The translations under genes were made by a program, and so were the position numbers. DNA of 6,320 bases, taken from positions 1 to 6,320 of the forward strand of contig JAOZLK010000282.1 of NCBI GenBank assembly GCA_029934875.1, read 5' to 3'. How positions within the stretch are numbered: the stretch's first letter is position 1; each line of letters opens with the position of its first letter. The DNA comes from Bacteroidales bacterium (GTDB lineage: Bacteria > Bacteroidota > Bacteroidia > Bacteroidales > GCA-2748055). Positions 1 to 6,320 of the stretch are shown here, piece after piece. The notes below the pieces were generated by a model. That model saw only the letters and a list, made by a program, of their open reading frames with translations. It did not search any database and was not told the origin of the DNA.

Positions 1-100
1 CTTCTTTCCTTCTGAAACACACTGGGTATTAAAACCCCAGAACGGGATCCTATGGCAAAGGGAATTCAAGAATTGGCTCGACAAATGGCTAATGGAATAA
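1..100 (+). CDS. S9 family prolyl oligopeptidase / DPP IV-like serine peptidase, C-terminal end (5' truncated by window)
   Basis: Reading from base 2, 32 codons are open before a TAA at 98-100. The fragment contains SETHWVLKPQNG followed by LWQREFKNWLDKWL. This pattern (His-Trp-Val-Leu-Lys-Pro-Gln-Asn, then a Trp-rich amphipathic final helix) is typical of the C-terminus of S9 prolyl oligopeptidases and dipeptidyl peptidases in Bacteroidetes. The His at 20-22 would be the catalytic-triad His; the Ser and Asp lie upstream, outside the window. Family members cleave after proline or similar residues in short peptides and are often periplasmic, but the signal sequence is not visible here. The stop sits four bases before the crcB start, suggesting read-through transcription into it. 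Assignment rests on a short fragment, so the subfamily is uncertain. Confidence 0.8.
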   Translation, partial: FFPSETHWVLKPQNGILWQREFKNWLDKWLME

Positions 101-104
101 GCCT

Positions 105-485
105 ATGATTAAAAACCTTTTATTGATTGGAGCAGGTGGATTCATCGGGAGTGTGGCCCGCTACCTGCTTTCGAGATTAAACACTCGCTTGGATTGGCTC
201 TCCATTCCGGTAGGGACCCTGCTTGTAAATGTGCTGGGAAGTCTGCTGATTGGATTTCTCATAGGCATTTCGGAAAAGAGCCCTTTGATGACTTTTGAGC
301 TAAGGATGTTCCTGATGGTGGGCCTCTGTGGCGGTTTTACCACCTTCTCCTCCTTTACCGGGGAAAACCTTATGCTCATGCGGAACGGACAGTTCCTTCC
401 CCTGTTTCTTTATACCGGGCTCAGTATTCTGCTGGGTTTTACCGCGGTTTACCTTGGATATATGTCAACCCGACTTTTAAACTAA
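105..485 (+). CDS. crcB: Fluoride-specific ion channel CrcB/Fluc
   Basis: 126 residues, the normal size for a single-domain CrcB. These proteins form dual-topology homodimers in the inner membrane and let toxic fluoride leave the cytoplasm. Family signatures are in order: GGFIGSVARY (residues 11-20), GTLLVNVLGS (37-46) with the conserved pore Asn42, and GLCGGFTTFSSF (73-84), whose Phe81 and Phe84 match the pore-lining phenylalanines of characterised Fluc channels. Gly77-Thr80 lies at the break in helix 3 where the family binds a structural sodium ion. Four hydrophobic segments fall near residues 4-22, 33-54, 66-86 and 98-120. The ATG is four bases after the upstream peptidase stop and gives a complete first helix, so the start is well supported. 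The DUF190 gene follows after 13 bases. No fluoride riboswitch can fit in the four-base gap upstream. Confidence 0.95.
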   Translation: MIKNLLLIGAGGFIGSVARYLLSRLNTRLDWLSIPVGTLLVNVLGSLLIGFLIGISEKSPLMTFELRMFLMVGLCGGFTTFSSFTGENLMLMRNGQFLPLFLYTGLSILLGFTAVYLGYMSTRLLN

Positions 486-498
486 TCAAAGCAAAGCC

Positions 499-843
499 AT
501 GAACACTCCCGAATACAGCAAACTGAGGATCAAAGCCAGTTCCACCGACGTAATCGGCTCAAAATTGCTCTACCAGTACATTACCGAACTCGCCCGGGAA
601 ACAGGTATTTCCGGGGCAACCGTCTACAGGGGAATCATGGGATATGGCGCCAGCAGTAAGATCCATAGTTCCAGGTTCTGGGAACTGACCGAGAAGCTTC
701 CCATTGTGATTGAGCTGATTGATAAAACAGAAATGCTGGAAGCCTTCTATGCCGGGATTGAACAGGATTTGTACGACATGCCTAAGGGCTGCCTGGTTAC
801 CATGGAGCCAGTAAAGGTCCTGCTACAGAAGAAGGGCATGTAG
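499..843 (+). CDS. DUF190 family protein (CrcB-associated, PII-like fold)
   Basis: 114 residues, full length for DUF190. Diagnostic motifs are GATVYRGIMGYGASSKIH (39-56), LPIVIELID (67-75) and KGCLVTMEPVKV (96-107); in this family they form the core of a small ferredoxin/PII-like alpha-beta fold. No membrane segment or signal peptide is visible, so it should be cytoplasmic. DUF190 genes are recurrently found beside crcB and are presumed to act with the fluoride channel, perhaps as a sensor or modulator, but the biochemical role is not established. It starts 13 bases after crcB in the same direction, consistent with one operon. The start at 499 is preceded by an A-rich stretch (AAAGCAAAGCC) rather than a strong Shine-Dalgarno site, normal for Bacteroidetes. 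Family identification is firm; function is inferred from neighbours. Confidence 0.9.
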   Translation: MNTPEYSKLRIKASSTDVIGSKLLYQYITELARETGISGATVYRGIMGYGASSKIHSSRFWELTEKLPIVIELIDKTEMLEAFYAGIEQDLYDMPKGCLVTMEPVKVLLQKKGM

Positions 844-845
844 GG

Positions 846-2789
846 ATGGCATCAATGAGTATGGGACATATTATTATGAATTCGACCATCAGATACATCA
901 TAACTCCCCTTTTGATTGTTTCATTTTGTGCTTGTAGTTCTCATACTGAAAAAATTACACCCAATCTAAGGCTTACCCTCGGCGATGTAAATGGAGCTGT
1001 AATTACATCCGGTGCAAAGCATCTTGTCATCTATGGTGATCCGGAAAATAATATGGATGATGCCGATGTGATTCTCTTTACCCATGCCAATCGCAACACT
1101 ACCTGGGCTGGAAAAGAGTTGGTGAAAAATGGTACCAGGGCGATTGTTCCAAATGCAGAGCTGGCTTTCTTCACTCAAACCGATTCACTGTGGGATACAT
1201 TTCCGGAAGCCCAATTTTACGATTATGATTTACAAACCATAAGGGTTCCTGCTGAATCATTCAAGGTAAATAAAAGTGTGAAGGGGGGCGACACCATTCA
1301 TTGGAACGGAATTGATATTGTGGTCATTAACAGCAGGGGCTATAGTCCGGGGGCGGTATCGTATATCATGCAGGTTGACCACTTGAAAGTAGCCTTCGTC
1401 GGCGACCTGATCTATGGAGATGGACAAATTTACGATCTATACAGTCTGCAGGATCAAATCCCAGAACTGAATGTAATGGGATACCATGGATATGCTGCAA
1501 GAATTTCAGACCTTATTCAGAGTTTGAATGATCTTGCAGAACTTAAACCAGATATTCTGATTCCGTCACACGGACCGGTGATCAGGACACCGGAGATTTC
1601 CATTGATAAGCTGATTGGGAAACTTCAACTCTTGTATGAGAACTATTTATCCACCAGTGCATATACATGGCACAGGAGTCAAAACTGGCAAAACAATCCG
1701 GATATTGCATCCGGTATGTATAGCAGGGTTTCACCTGCAACAAAAGAGCTGGTGTGCATGTCACCTGCAGAAATTGGAAGCAACCCGGAATGGTTGATAC
1801 ATTTTGGCAATTCCAAACTAATTATCTCAGAAGACCATACGGGTTTCTTAATCGATTGTGGTGATCAAAGGGTGTATACTGCTCTAAATGACCTGGAAAA
1901 AAGTATGGGCATAAATAAAATTGAAGGAATTTTTGTCACCCATTACCATAACGATCACACAGATTTTATTGAAGAGATTCGGAATAGGTTTAAATGTCCG
2001 GTGTATGTTACCAGGGAGCTTGAAGACATTTTAAAATTTCCGGAATCGTACAAGCTACCGGCATTGTCCTCCAGGCCCATCAAGGATTTAACAATTGTTG
2101 AGGACGATTCATCATTTAACTGGAAGGAGTTTAAGTTTACATTTTGTTATTTTCCCGGTCAGACTTTGTACCACAATGCCATGCTGGCAGAGCATGCAGG
2201 CGGAGATAAGGTGTTTTTCGTGGGAGATTCTTTTTCACCGACAGGGATGGATGACTACTGCATGCAGAACCGCAATTTTATTAAGTCGGACGCTGGATAT
2301 TTGAAATGTTTAGATATCCTCGAAATGTTGCCGAAAGAGTGTTGGCTGGCTAATAACCACGTGGAACCAATATTCAGATTCAAGCATGAGCAATTGGACT
2401 ATATGAGGGATAAACTCAAGCAGCGAAAGCAACTACTCTCCGAATTATTACCATGGGACGATCCCAATTATGGGATTGATGCAAGCTGGGCCAGAATGAC
2501 TCCCTATAGCCAAATCCTTCATACCGGGGAAACAAGCACCTTCAGTGTAGCCATATTCAACCACAGTCATCAAGAGAGAGAATATACAATAGAGCCCGGT
2601 GTCGGAAACGGAGTATGTAAGCCACTTATGCAAAGCCTTAAGCTGGCACCCAACAAAGAGGGTTCTGTAGAGTTTACTTTAGATTTCCCGGGGGGAATAC
2701 CGCTGCATAACCGTGTTATTACAGCAGATATTGGATTTGACGGGAAAGTACTTCACGAATGGTGCGAATCGGTATTTGTAGTGAAGTAG
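846..2789 (+). CDS. Exported (probable lipoprotein) protein with two tandem metallo-beta-lactamase folds, first degenerate
   Basis: 647 residues from 846. A better start is the ATG at 876 (residue 11), which gives a compact signal sequence: MNSTIRYII, a hydrophobic run, then SFCACSS, with Cys30 (or Cys28) as candidate lipidated residue. The first MBL domain spans about 45-260. Its HxHxDH site reads THANRNTT (79-86) and only His80 survives; a PGH-like turn is GYSPG with Tyr for His; Asp187 (FVGD) and His242 (PSHGP) remain. The second MBL domain spans about 300-510 and has an intact THYHNDH (365-371: H366, H368, D370, H371), FPGQTLYH (436-443), VGDS with Asp461, and NNH with His505. A charged helix (about 513-532) leads to a beta-rich C-terminal domain (about 545-647). 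It is therefore a likely metal-dependent hydrolase with one working site. Substrate is unknown. It follows DUF190 by two bases (32 from ATG 876) and converges on the amidohydrolase gene. Its GC is lower than that of the upstream genes. Confidence 0.8.
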   Translation: MASMSMGHIIMNSTIRYIITPLLIVSFCACSSHTEKITPNLRLTLGDVNGAVITSGAKHLVIYGDPENNMDDADVILFTHANRNTTWAGKELVKNGTRAIVPNAELAFFTQTDSLWDTFPEAQFYDYDLQTIRVPAESFKVNKSVKGGDTIHWNGIDIVVINSRGYSPGAVSYIMQVDHLKVAFVGDLIYGDGQIYDLYSLQDQIPELNVMGYHGYAARISDLIQSLNDLAELKPDILIPSHGPVIRTPEISIDKLIGKLQLLYENYLSTSAYTWHRSQNWQNNPDIASGMYSRVSPATKELVCMSPAEIGSNPEWLIHFGNSKLIISEDHTGFLIDCGDQRVYTALNDLEKSMGINKIEGIFVTHYHNDHTDFIEEIRNRFKCPVYVTRELEDILKFPESYKLPALSSRPIKDLTIVEDDSSFNWKEFKFTFCYFPGQTLYHNAMLAEHAGGDKVFFVGDSFSPTGMDDYCMQNRNFIKSDAGYLKCLDILEMLPKECWLANNHVEPIFRFKHEQLDYMRDKLKQRKQLLSELLPWDDPNYGIDASWARMTPYSQILHTGETSTFSVAIFNHSHQEREYTIEPGVGNGVCKPLMQSLKLAPNKEGSVEFTLDFPGGIPLHNRVITADIGFDGKVLHEWCESVFVVK

Positions 2790-2822
2790 TGATCGACCTC
2801 CTGCACACTTTCAGATGAAATG
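2790..2822. other. Short convergent intergenic gap, no clear terminator
   Basis: Thirty-three bases separate the stops of two convergent genes. The only inverted repeat seen is AAATG (2818-2822), a six-base loop and CATTT (2829-2833). It is AT-rich, short and partly inside the amidohydrolase stop region. There is no GC stem with a U-tract, so a bidirectional intrinsic terminator is not supported. Confidence 0.5.
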
Positions 2823-4301
2823 CTATTCCATTTGCTCCGTCCAGGGATTCACCCTTTTTTTAGCATATTCCGAAGTTCCCCATTTAACATCTTTTAGAAG
2901 TTCCTCCTTTTCGTCTAAGCGGTAAAACTCACGGGCATTCTTATACATAATTTTTTCTGCTATTGCAATGGCATCCGATTCCGAAAAGTAATTTTCACTT
3001 ACCAGTTCAGTTAATACCTGTGCAATGCCAAGCCTCGCAACATATGCGTGGCCAACCGTTGGTTCAACAGAGAGATAATCTCCTCCAAATGCGAATAGCT
3101 TGTTGATTGGTGCTGTGGTCAAATACTGTTTCAGGAAATTGCGGGTCGCAAGGTGATCAATAATCCAGGCCCAGGACAAATCGATATAAGCATTTGAAAA
3201 GTGCTTTGCAAGGGCCACCATTTCATCCTGGTAGGGATAGGACATGTGCAGGAAAACGAAGTCTCTGCCCCCACTCTTTCCGGTCATGCAAATATCGGCT
3301 GCGGCAGCAGGGTTATTACTTACATCGACCAGGTTCATTTTGTCAACACCGGCATAATAACCGGTATGGATTTTAATGGGCAATTTGTAGTCTGCAGCCA
3401 CCTGGGTTGTATACCAGAACAGGTGATCTTCCAGTTTTTTAAGCTCCTCGCCTGTAAGTTTGAGCTTATGAAGTATTTTATCAAAAACAGGCGATGCTTC
3501 GACATATTCAACTGGCTGGTAATCAATGTTTCTATAATAGGCATTTACCGATTTTACGGCAACTGCATAGTTTCCATATTTTTCAAACCACCAATTGATG
3601 ACGGCATACCAATCGTCTATACTTTCAACCTTGATACCAGCAGTTTTGCTTAATAGTTCAATATGGGGCCCAGGCATCCTGGCCCAAGCCAATGCAGAAA
3701 ACATATCTGTAATTCCTAAATCCTGCATCAGCAAAAGAGGTGATTCCGTTTCATTAAATGGTTTGCCCCACAGGGTATTTACCTGGCAGGATTCAATGTT
3801 TGCAACATCGTTCAAAATATATTTATAAAATCCGGGCTTTTGAAGAGCCACATATCTTTCCTGCAGCCGGGAAACCGTAGAACTGTTTAAGTCTGAAATT
3901 CCATAAAGAATTCTGATGGTATGGTGTATTGCATTGCCATAACTGGTAAATCTTACATTGTTCCAGTATGGCTCAATGATCTCCCACTTTTCAATGGGAT
4001 CAACATCATCTGAAAAGAACCTGCCAAGTACTTCGGGCGGAACTCCAGAACTTATAAAATCGTGTTGAAAGTAAGATCCGAAAAGAGCAGACCAATCATT
4101 AGAGGCGAGCCAACTATCTCCTTCACCATTTAGCCGGATGCTTTCATCCATAAAATGTTCATGGGTATCTATGAAGGGTGTTTTAAGCACTGCTTCCCAG
4201 ATGCTGTGATTCACACCTGAAGGCACTTCACTAGTTTGAGCCAATGCGGAACAGGTACCAAGGACGAAAAGAAAAGAACTAATCAGCAATAGATTTTTCA
4301 T
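2823..4301 (-). CDS. Secreted amidohydrolase-superfamily protein (Amidohydro_2 / uronate isomerase-like)
   Basis: 492 residues. Residues 1-21 form a signal peptide: Lys3, a hydrophobic core, then ALA before Gln22 (type I cleavage). A lipoprotein reading at LGTC (14-17) is less likely. The mature protein carries amidohydrolase-type TIM-barrel metal-site landmarks: FIDTHEHF (43-50) with His47 and His49, IKIHTG (309-314) with His312, FLHMS (350-354) with His352, and FAFGGD (403-408) with Asp408. Lys250 in AVAVKS could be the strand-4 ligand position. These proteins hydrolyse amide, ester or C-C bonds; uronate isomerases share the fold and general layout, so the reaction cannot be chosen from motifs alone. 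The protein is predicted periplasmic, which is unusual for a uronate isomerase. The ATG at 4299-4301 follows a purine-rich AAGAAGAA. It converges on the MBL gene with a 33-base gap and is divergent from the receptor gene. GC is low, like the MBL gene. Confidence 0.82.
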   Translation of the reverse strand: MKNLLLISSFLFVLGTCSALAQTSEVPSGVNHSIWEAVLKTPFIDTHEHFMDESIRLNGEGDSWLASNDWSALFGSYFQHDFISSGVPPEVLGRFFSDDVDPIEKWEIIEPYWNNVRFTSYGNAIHHTIRILYGISDLNSSTVSRLQERYVALQKPGFYKYILNDVANIESCQVNTLWGKPFNETESPLLLMQDLGITDMFSALAWARMPGPHIELLSKTAGIKVESIDDWYAVINWWFEKYGNYAVAVKSVNAYYRNIDYQPVEYVEASPVFDKILHKLKLTGEELKKLEDHLFWYTTQVAADYKLPIKIHTGYYAGVDKMNLVDVSNNPAAAADICMTGKSGGRDFVFLHMSYPYQDEMVALAKHFSNAYIDLSWAWIIDHLATRNFLKQYLTTAPINKLFAFGGDYLSVEPTVGHAYVARLGIAQVLTELVSENYFSESDAIAIAEKIMYKNAREFYRLDEKEELLKDVKWGTSEYAKKRVNPWTEQME

Positions 4302-4503
4302 GGGTTCTTCTTACTAAAGTATCTCAATGCTTGAGTGCTGAAACAGGAATGTTAAGTACTATTTTCATCATACAGGCAAGATACTCTTTTTCGGTTTATC
4401 GCTCCAGTATACCATTCATCCTGAAGATTTACCGCCTGGGAGATATTCATTTTCAATACGCTCAGGGCCGATATAATTTTACATCATACAAAATCCCGAA
4501 GCG
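4302..4503. promoter_or_regulatory. Divergent intergenic region between amidohydrolase and TonB-dependent receptor genes
   Basis: About 200 bases without a convincing ORF lie between two divergently oriented starts, so promoters for both genes are expected here. On the minus side TACTTTAG (complement of 4314-4321) is one mismatch from the Bacteroidetes TAnnTTTG -7 element. It lies only about a dozen bases from the start codon and has no clear TTG partner, so it is weak. A small inverted repeat CTCAA-TGC-TTGAG (4323-4335) lies just upstream; it could be an operator half-site pair or chance. No riboswitch, tRNA or sRNA structure was recognised. Confidence 0.45.
4450..4477 (+). promoter_or_regulatory. 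Candidate promoter for the TonB-dependent receptor gene
   Basis: TTTTCA (4450-4455), a 16-base spacer and a perfect TATAAT (4472-4477) lie 26 bases upstream of the receptor ATG. The same stretch holds TAATTTTA (4474-4481), one mismatch from the Bacteroidetes -7 consensus TAnnTTTG, though the expected TTG at -33 is missing. Position fits a short leader of about 20 bases. The match is weak enough to be chance in AT-rich intergenic DNA. Confidence 0.3.
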
Positions 4504-6320
4504 ATGAAACAATTCAGCCTGATACTCCTTATACTGGTCACTGCCCAGGCCATTGGACAGCAGACCATCAAGGGAAGCATCACAGACAAAAAGGGAGTCC
4601 CGGTTATCAACGCCAATATCTATTTCGAGGGCTCCTACGACGGTACCATATCCAACGGTGAAGGTTGGTTCACACTTGACACGGATCTTAAAGGAGAACA
4701 GATTTTCACGGCCAGCTTCATAGGCTATGAAAAATATTCCCATCTGCTTCATCTGAATGGAAATGATACCACTATAAAGCTTGTGCTCAGGGAAGAGCTA
4801 AGCGAAATCAACGAGGTGGTGATCACAGCCGGGATATTCAGCGCCAGTGATGAAAAAAAATCGGCAACCCTCAGCTCCTTTGACATTGCCACCACAGCCA
4901 GCGCCATGGGAGATATTTACGGTGCTTATGCCACCATGCCCGGATCTCAGAAAGTAGGTGAAGAGGGAATGCTTTTCGTACGTGGCGGGGAGAGCTATGA
5001 AACTAAAACTTATATGGACGGAATGCTGGTTCAGTCACCCTACTTCTCCAGCATGCCCGATGTACCCACCAGGGGGCGCTTTTCACCTCTGCTATTCTCC
5101 GAAACCCTTTTCAGCACAGGTGGCTACTCGGCCGAATATGGCCACGCCCTTTCCTCCATCGTAGATCTCTCCACAAACGGACTTGAGACGGGTGACAAAG
5201 CCAGCGTGGGGATCATGACGGTAGGTAGCAATGCTTCCTGGGCAAAACGGTGGGAAAAAAGCTCCCTTGCTGTCACCGGGCTCTATGCCAACAATGCCCT
5301 TCACCACAAACTCTACAAGCAAAACGTGGACTGGATCAGCGATCCGGTAATGGCCGATGGGAGTATGATGTTCAGGCAGCAGCTTGGAGATGCCGGATTG
5401 CTGAAGTCCTTCTGCTCCTTCAACTCCATGAACATGGCCATGAATTATGACAATTTCGAGGCCGGGACCATGGATCCCATGCAAATGCAAAACCTCAATC
5501 TGTACTTTAACACCTCCTACTCCGACCAGCTGGCTGAAAAGTGGCTGATCCGCACAGGTCTTGCCTACAGCAGGGATAGCGAAAAGATCAACTACAGGGG
5601 AATTCCCATAAGCACCCTGACCACCGGATCGACCATTAAACTAACACTTACACATTTGAGCTCCAAAAGGCTAAAGACCCGCTTCGGGACAGATATCAAC
5701 CTTGGCTGGTATGACTATGCCGTCACAACAACTTCAATCTACAAGCTGAAGCTGAATGACATTTCTCCCTCCCTCTTCGTGGAGACAGATCTGAAACTAT
5801 CAAATAAGCTGGCCCTTCGTACCGGGCTCAGGACCGAATACACTTCCCAGCTGCAGGAGACTGGCTTCCTGCCAAGGGTATCGGCAGCTTATAAAACAGG
5901 AAGCTATAGCCAGGTCTCTTTTGCCTGGGGCAAATACCGGCAAAAACCTGAAAACGAAATCCTGCAATTCGCTCCTCAACTTTCACACGAGAAGGCCGAC
6001 CACTACATTTTGAATTTCCAGTACAGAAAGCAGCGCAGAATCTTCAGAATTGAAGGCTACCTGAAAGAATACAAGCAGCTGGTAAAATACACTTCCTGGT
6101 ATAGTCCCAATGCAATGGATTACGACAATGCAGGCGCTGGAAGGGCTCAGGGTGTCGACCTCTTCTGGCGCGACAGTGAGAGCCTGAAGGGTTCCGATTA
6201 CTGGATCTCCTACAGCTTCCTGAATACGACAAGAGACTACCACGATTACCCGGAAAGTGTAATGCCCTCCTTTGCATCTGCTCACAACCTTTCGGTGGTT
6301 TACAAACGTTTCTTTACCAG
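4504..6320 (+). CDS. TonB-dependent outer-membrane receptor (3' end beyond window)
   Basis: The frame from ATG 4504 is open to the window edge: 605 complete codons plus two bases. Residues 1-19 are a signal peptide ending near AIGQ. Residues about 21-97 are a carboxypeptidase-regulatory-like domain (KGSITDKKGVPVINANIYF, then GEGWFTL and ASFIGYEKY). EINEVVITAG (101-110) is the usual TonB-box-like junction. The plug (about 118-226) has FVRGGESYETKTYMDG (158-173) and GGYSAEYGHALSSIVDLST (206-224), both hallmarks. From about 232 onward alternating aromatic strands form the start of the outer-membrane barrel, including LRTGLRTEY (438-446) and AWGKYRQKPE (474-483). Such receptors import siderophores, metals, oligosaccharides or peptides using TonB-ExbBD energy. 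The substrate is not identifiable. No SusD partner is visible, though it could lie downstream. Residues 283-328 are methionine-rich. The gene is divergent from the amidohydrolase. Confidence 0.93.
   Translation, partial: MKQFSLILLILVTAQAIGQQTIKGSITDKKGVPVINANIYFEGSYDGTISNGEGWFTLDTDLKGEQIFTASFIGYEKYSHLLHLNGNDTTIKLVLREELSEINEVVITAGIFSASDEKKSATLSSFDIATTASAMGDIYGAYATMPGSQKVGEEGMLFVRGGESYETKTYMDGMLVQSPYFSSMPDVPTRGRFSPLLFSETLFSTGGYSAEYGHALSSIVDLSTNGLETGDKASVGIMTVGSNASWAKRWEKSSLAVTGLYANNALHHKLYKQNVDWISDPVMADGSMMFRQQLGDAGLLKSFCSFNSMNMAMNYDNFEAGTMDPMQMQNLNLYFNTSYSDQLAEKWLIRTGLAYSRDSEKINYRGIPISTLTTGSTIKLTLTHLSSKRLKTRFGTDINLGWYDYAVTTTSIYKLKLNDISPSLFVETDLKLSNKLALRTGLRTEYTSQLQETGFLPRVSAAYKTGSYSQVSFAWGKYRQKPENEILQFAPQLSHEKADHYILNFQYRKQRRIFRIEGYLKEYKQLVKYTSWYSPNAMDYDNAGAGRAQGVDLFWRDSESLKGSDYWISYSFLNTTRDYHDYPESVMPSFASAHNLSVVYKRFFT

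Noticed and set aside
486..498. Possible Shine-Dalgarno site before the DUF190 gene
   Set aside because: A-rich with no AGGAGG core; not distinguishable from ordinary Bacteroidetes spacer.
3201..3653. 150-codon plus-strand ORF antisense to the amidohydrolase gene
   Set aside because: It lies wholly opposite a gene with a signal peptide and conserved metal motifs, and its translation shows no recognisable domain.
4323..4335. Inverted repeat CTCAA-TGC-TTGAG as an operator or terminator
   Set aside because: Five-base arms are expected by chance at this scale, and there is no U-tract or second copy. Mentioned only within the intergenic feature.
4462..4752. 96-codon minus-strand ORF across the receptor start
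   Set aside because: Overlaps the receptor signal peptide and carboxypeptidase-regulatory-like domain in antisense; no family resemblance.
5092..5490. 132-codon minus-strand ORF
   Set aside because: Antisense shadow of the TonB-dependent receptor; His/Gly-rich translation reflects the complement of the receptor codons.
5983..6285. Two minus-strand ORFs of 100 and 77 codons
   Set aside because: Both are antisense to the receptor barrel and to each other in different frames; neither shows a credible domain.

Overview
The window looks like Bacteroidota (Bacteroidetes) chromosome, probably an environmental or marine Bacteroidales/Marinilabiliales-type organism. This rests on the protein families: a TonB-dependent receptor with an N-terminal carboxypeptidase-regulatory-like domain, an S9 prolyl oligopeptidase-type C-terminus, and signal peptides of the Bacteroidetes type. 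Classical Shine-Dalgarno sites are largely absent. The genus cannot be settled from the sequence.

Layout, left to right. (1) The last 32 codons of an S9 prolyl oligopeptidase/dipeptidyl peptidase IV-like gene. (2) Four bases later, crcB, a Fluc-type fluoride channel, followed by a DUF190 gene; the three are tightly packed and probably co-transcribed. (3) Two bases after the DUF190 stop, a long ORF for an exported, probably lipid-anchored protein. It has two tandem metallo-beta-lactamase (MBL) folds, the first with a broken metal site and the second largely intact, plus a C-terminal beta-rich domain. (4) Converging on it from the minus strand, a signal-peptide-bearing amidohydrolase-superfamily protein. 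(5) A ~200 bp divergent intergenic region. (6) A TonB-dependent outer-membrane receptor that runs off the right edge; its reading frame is open from 4504 to the end.

How they may work together. CrcB and DUF190 form a known fluoride-resistance-associated pair. The MBL protein and the amidohydrolase are both metal-dependent hydrolases predicted to leave the cytoplasm. In hand-counted samples their DNA is lower in GC (about 33-45%) than the flanking crcB/DUF190 (about 53-55%) and receptor genes (about 48-55%), so they may be a separately acquired pair. No substrate can be named. I see no RNA genes, CRISPR array, insertion sequence or phage feature. I do not find a clearly new biological system; the best leads are the half-dead tandem MBL protein and the low-GC pair it belongs to.
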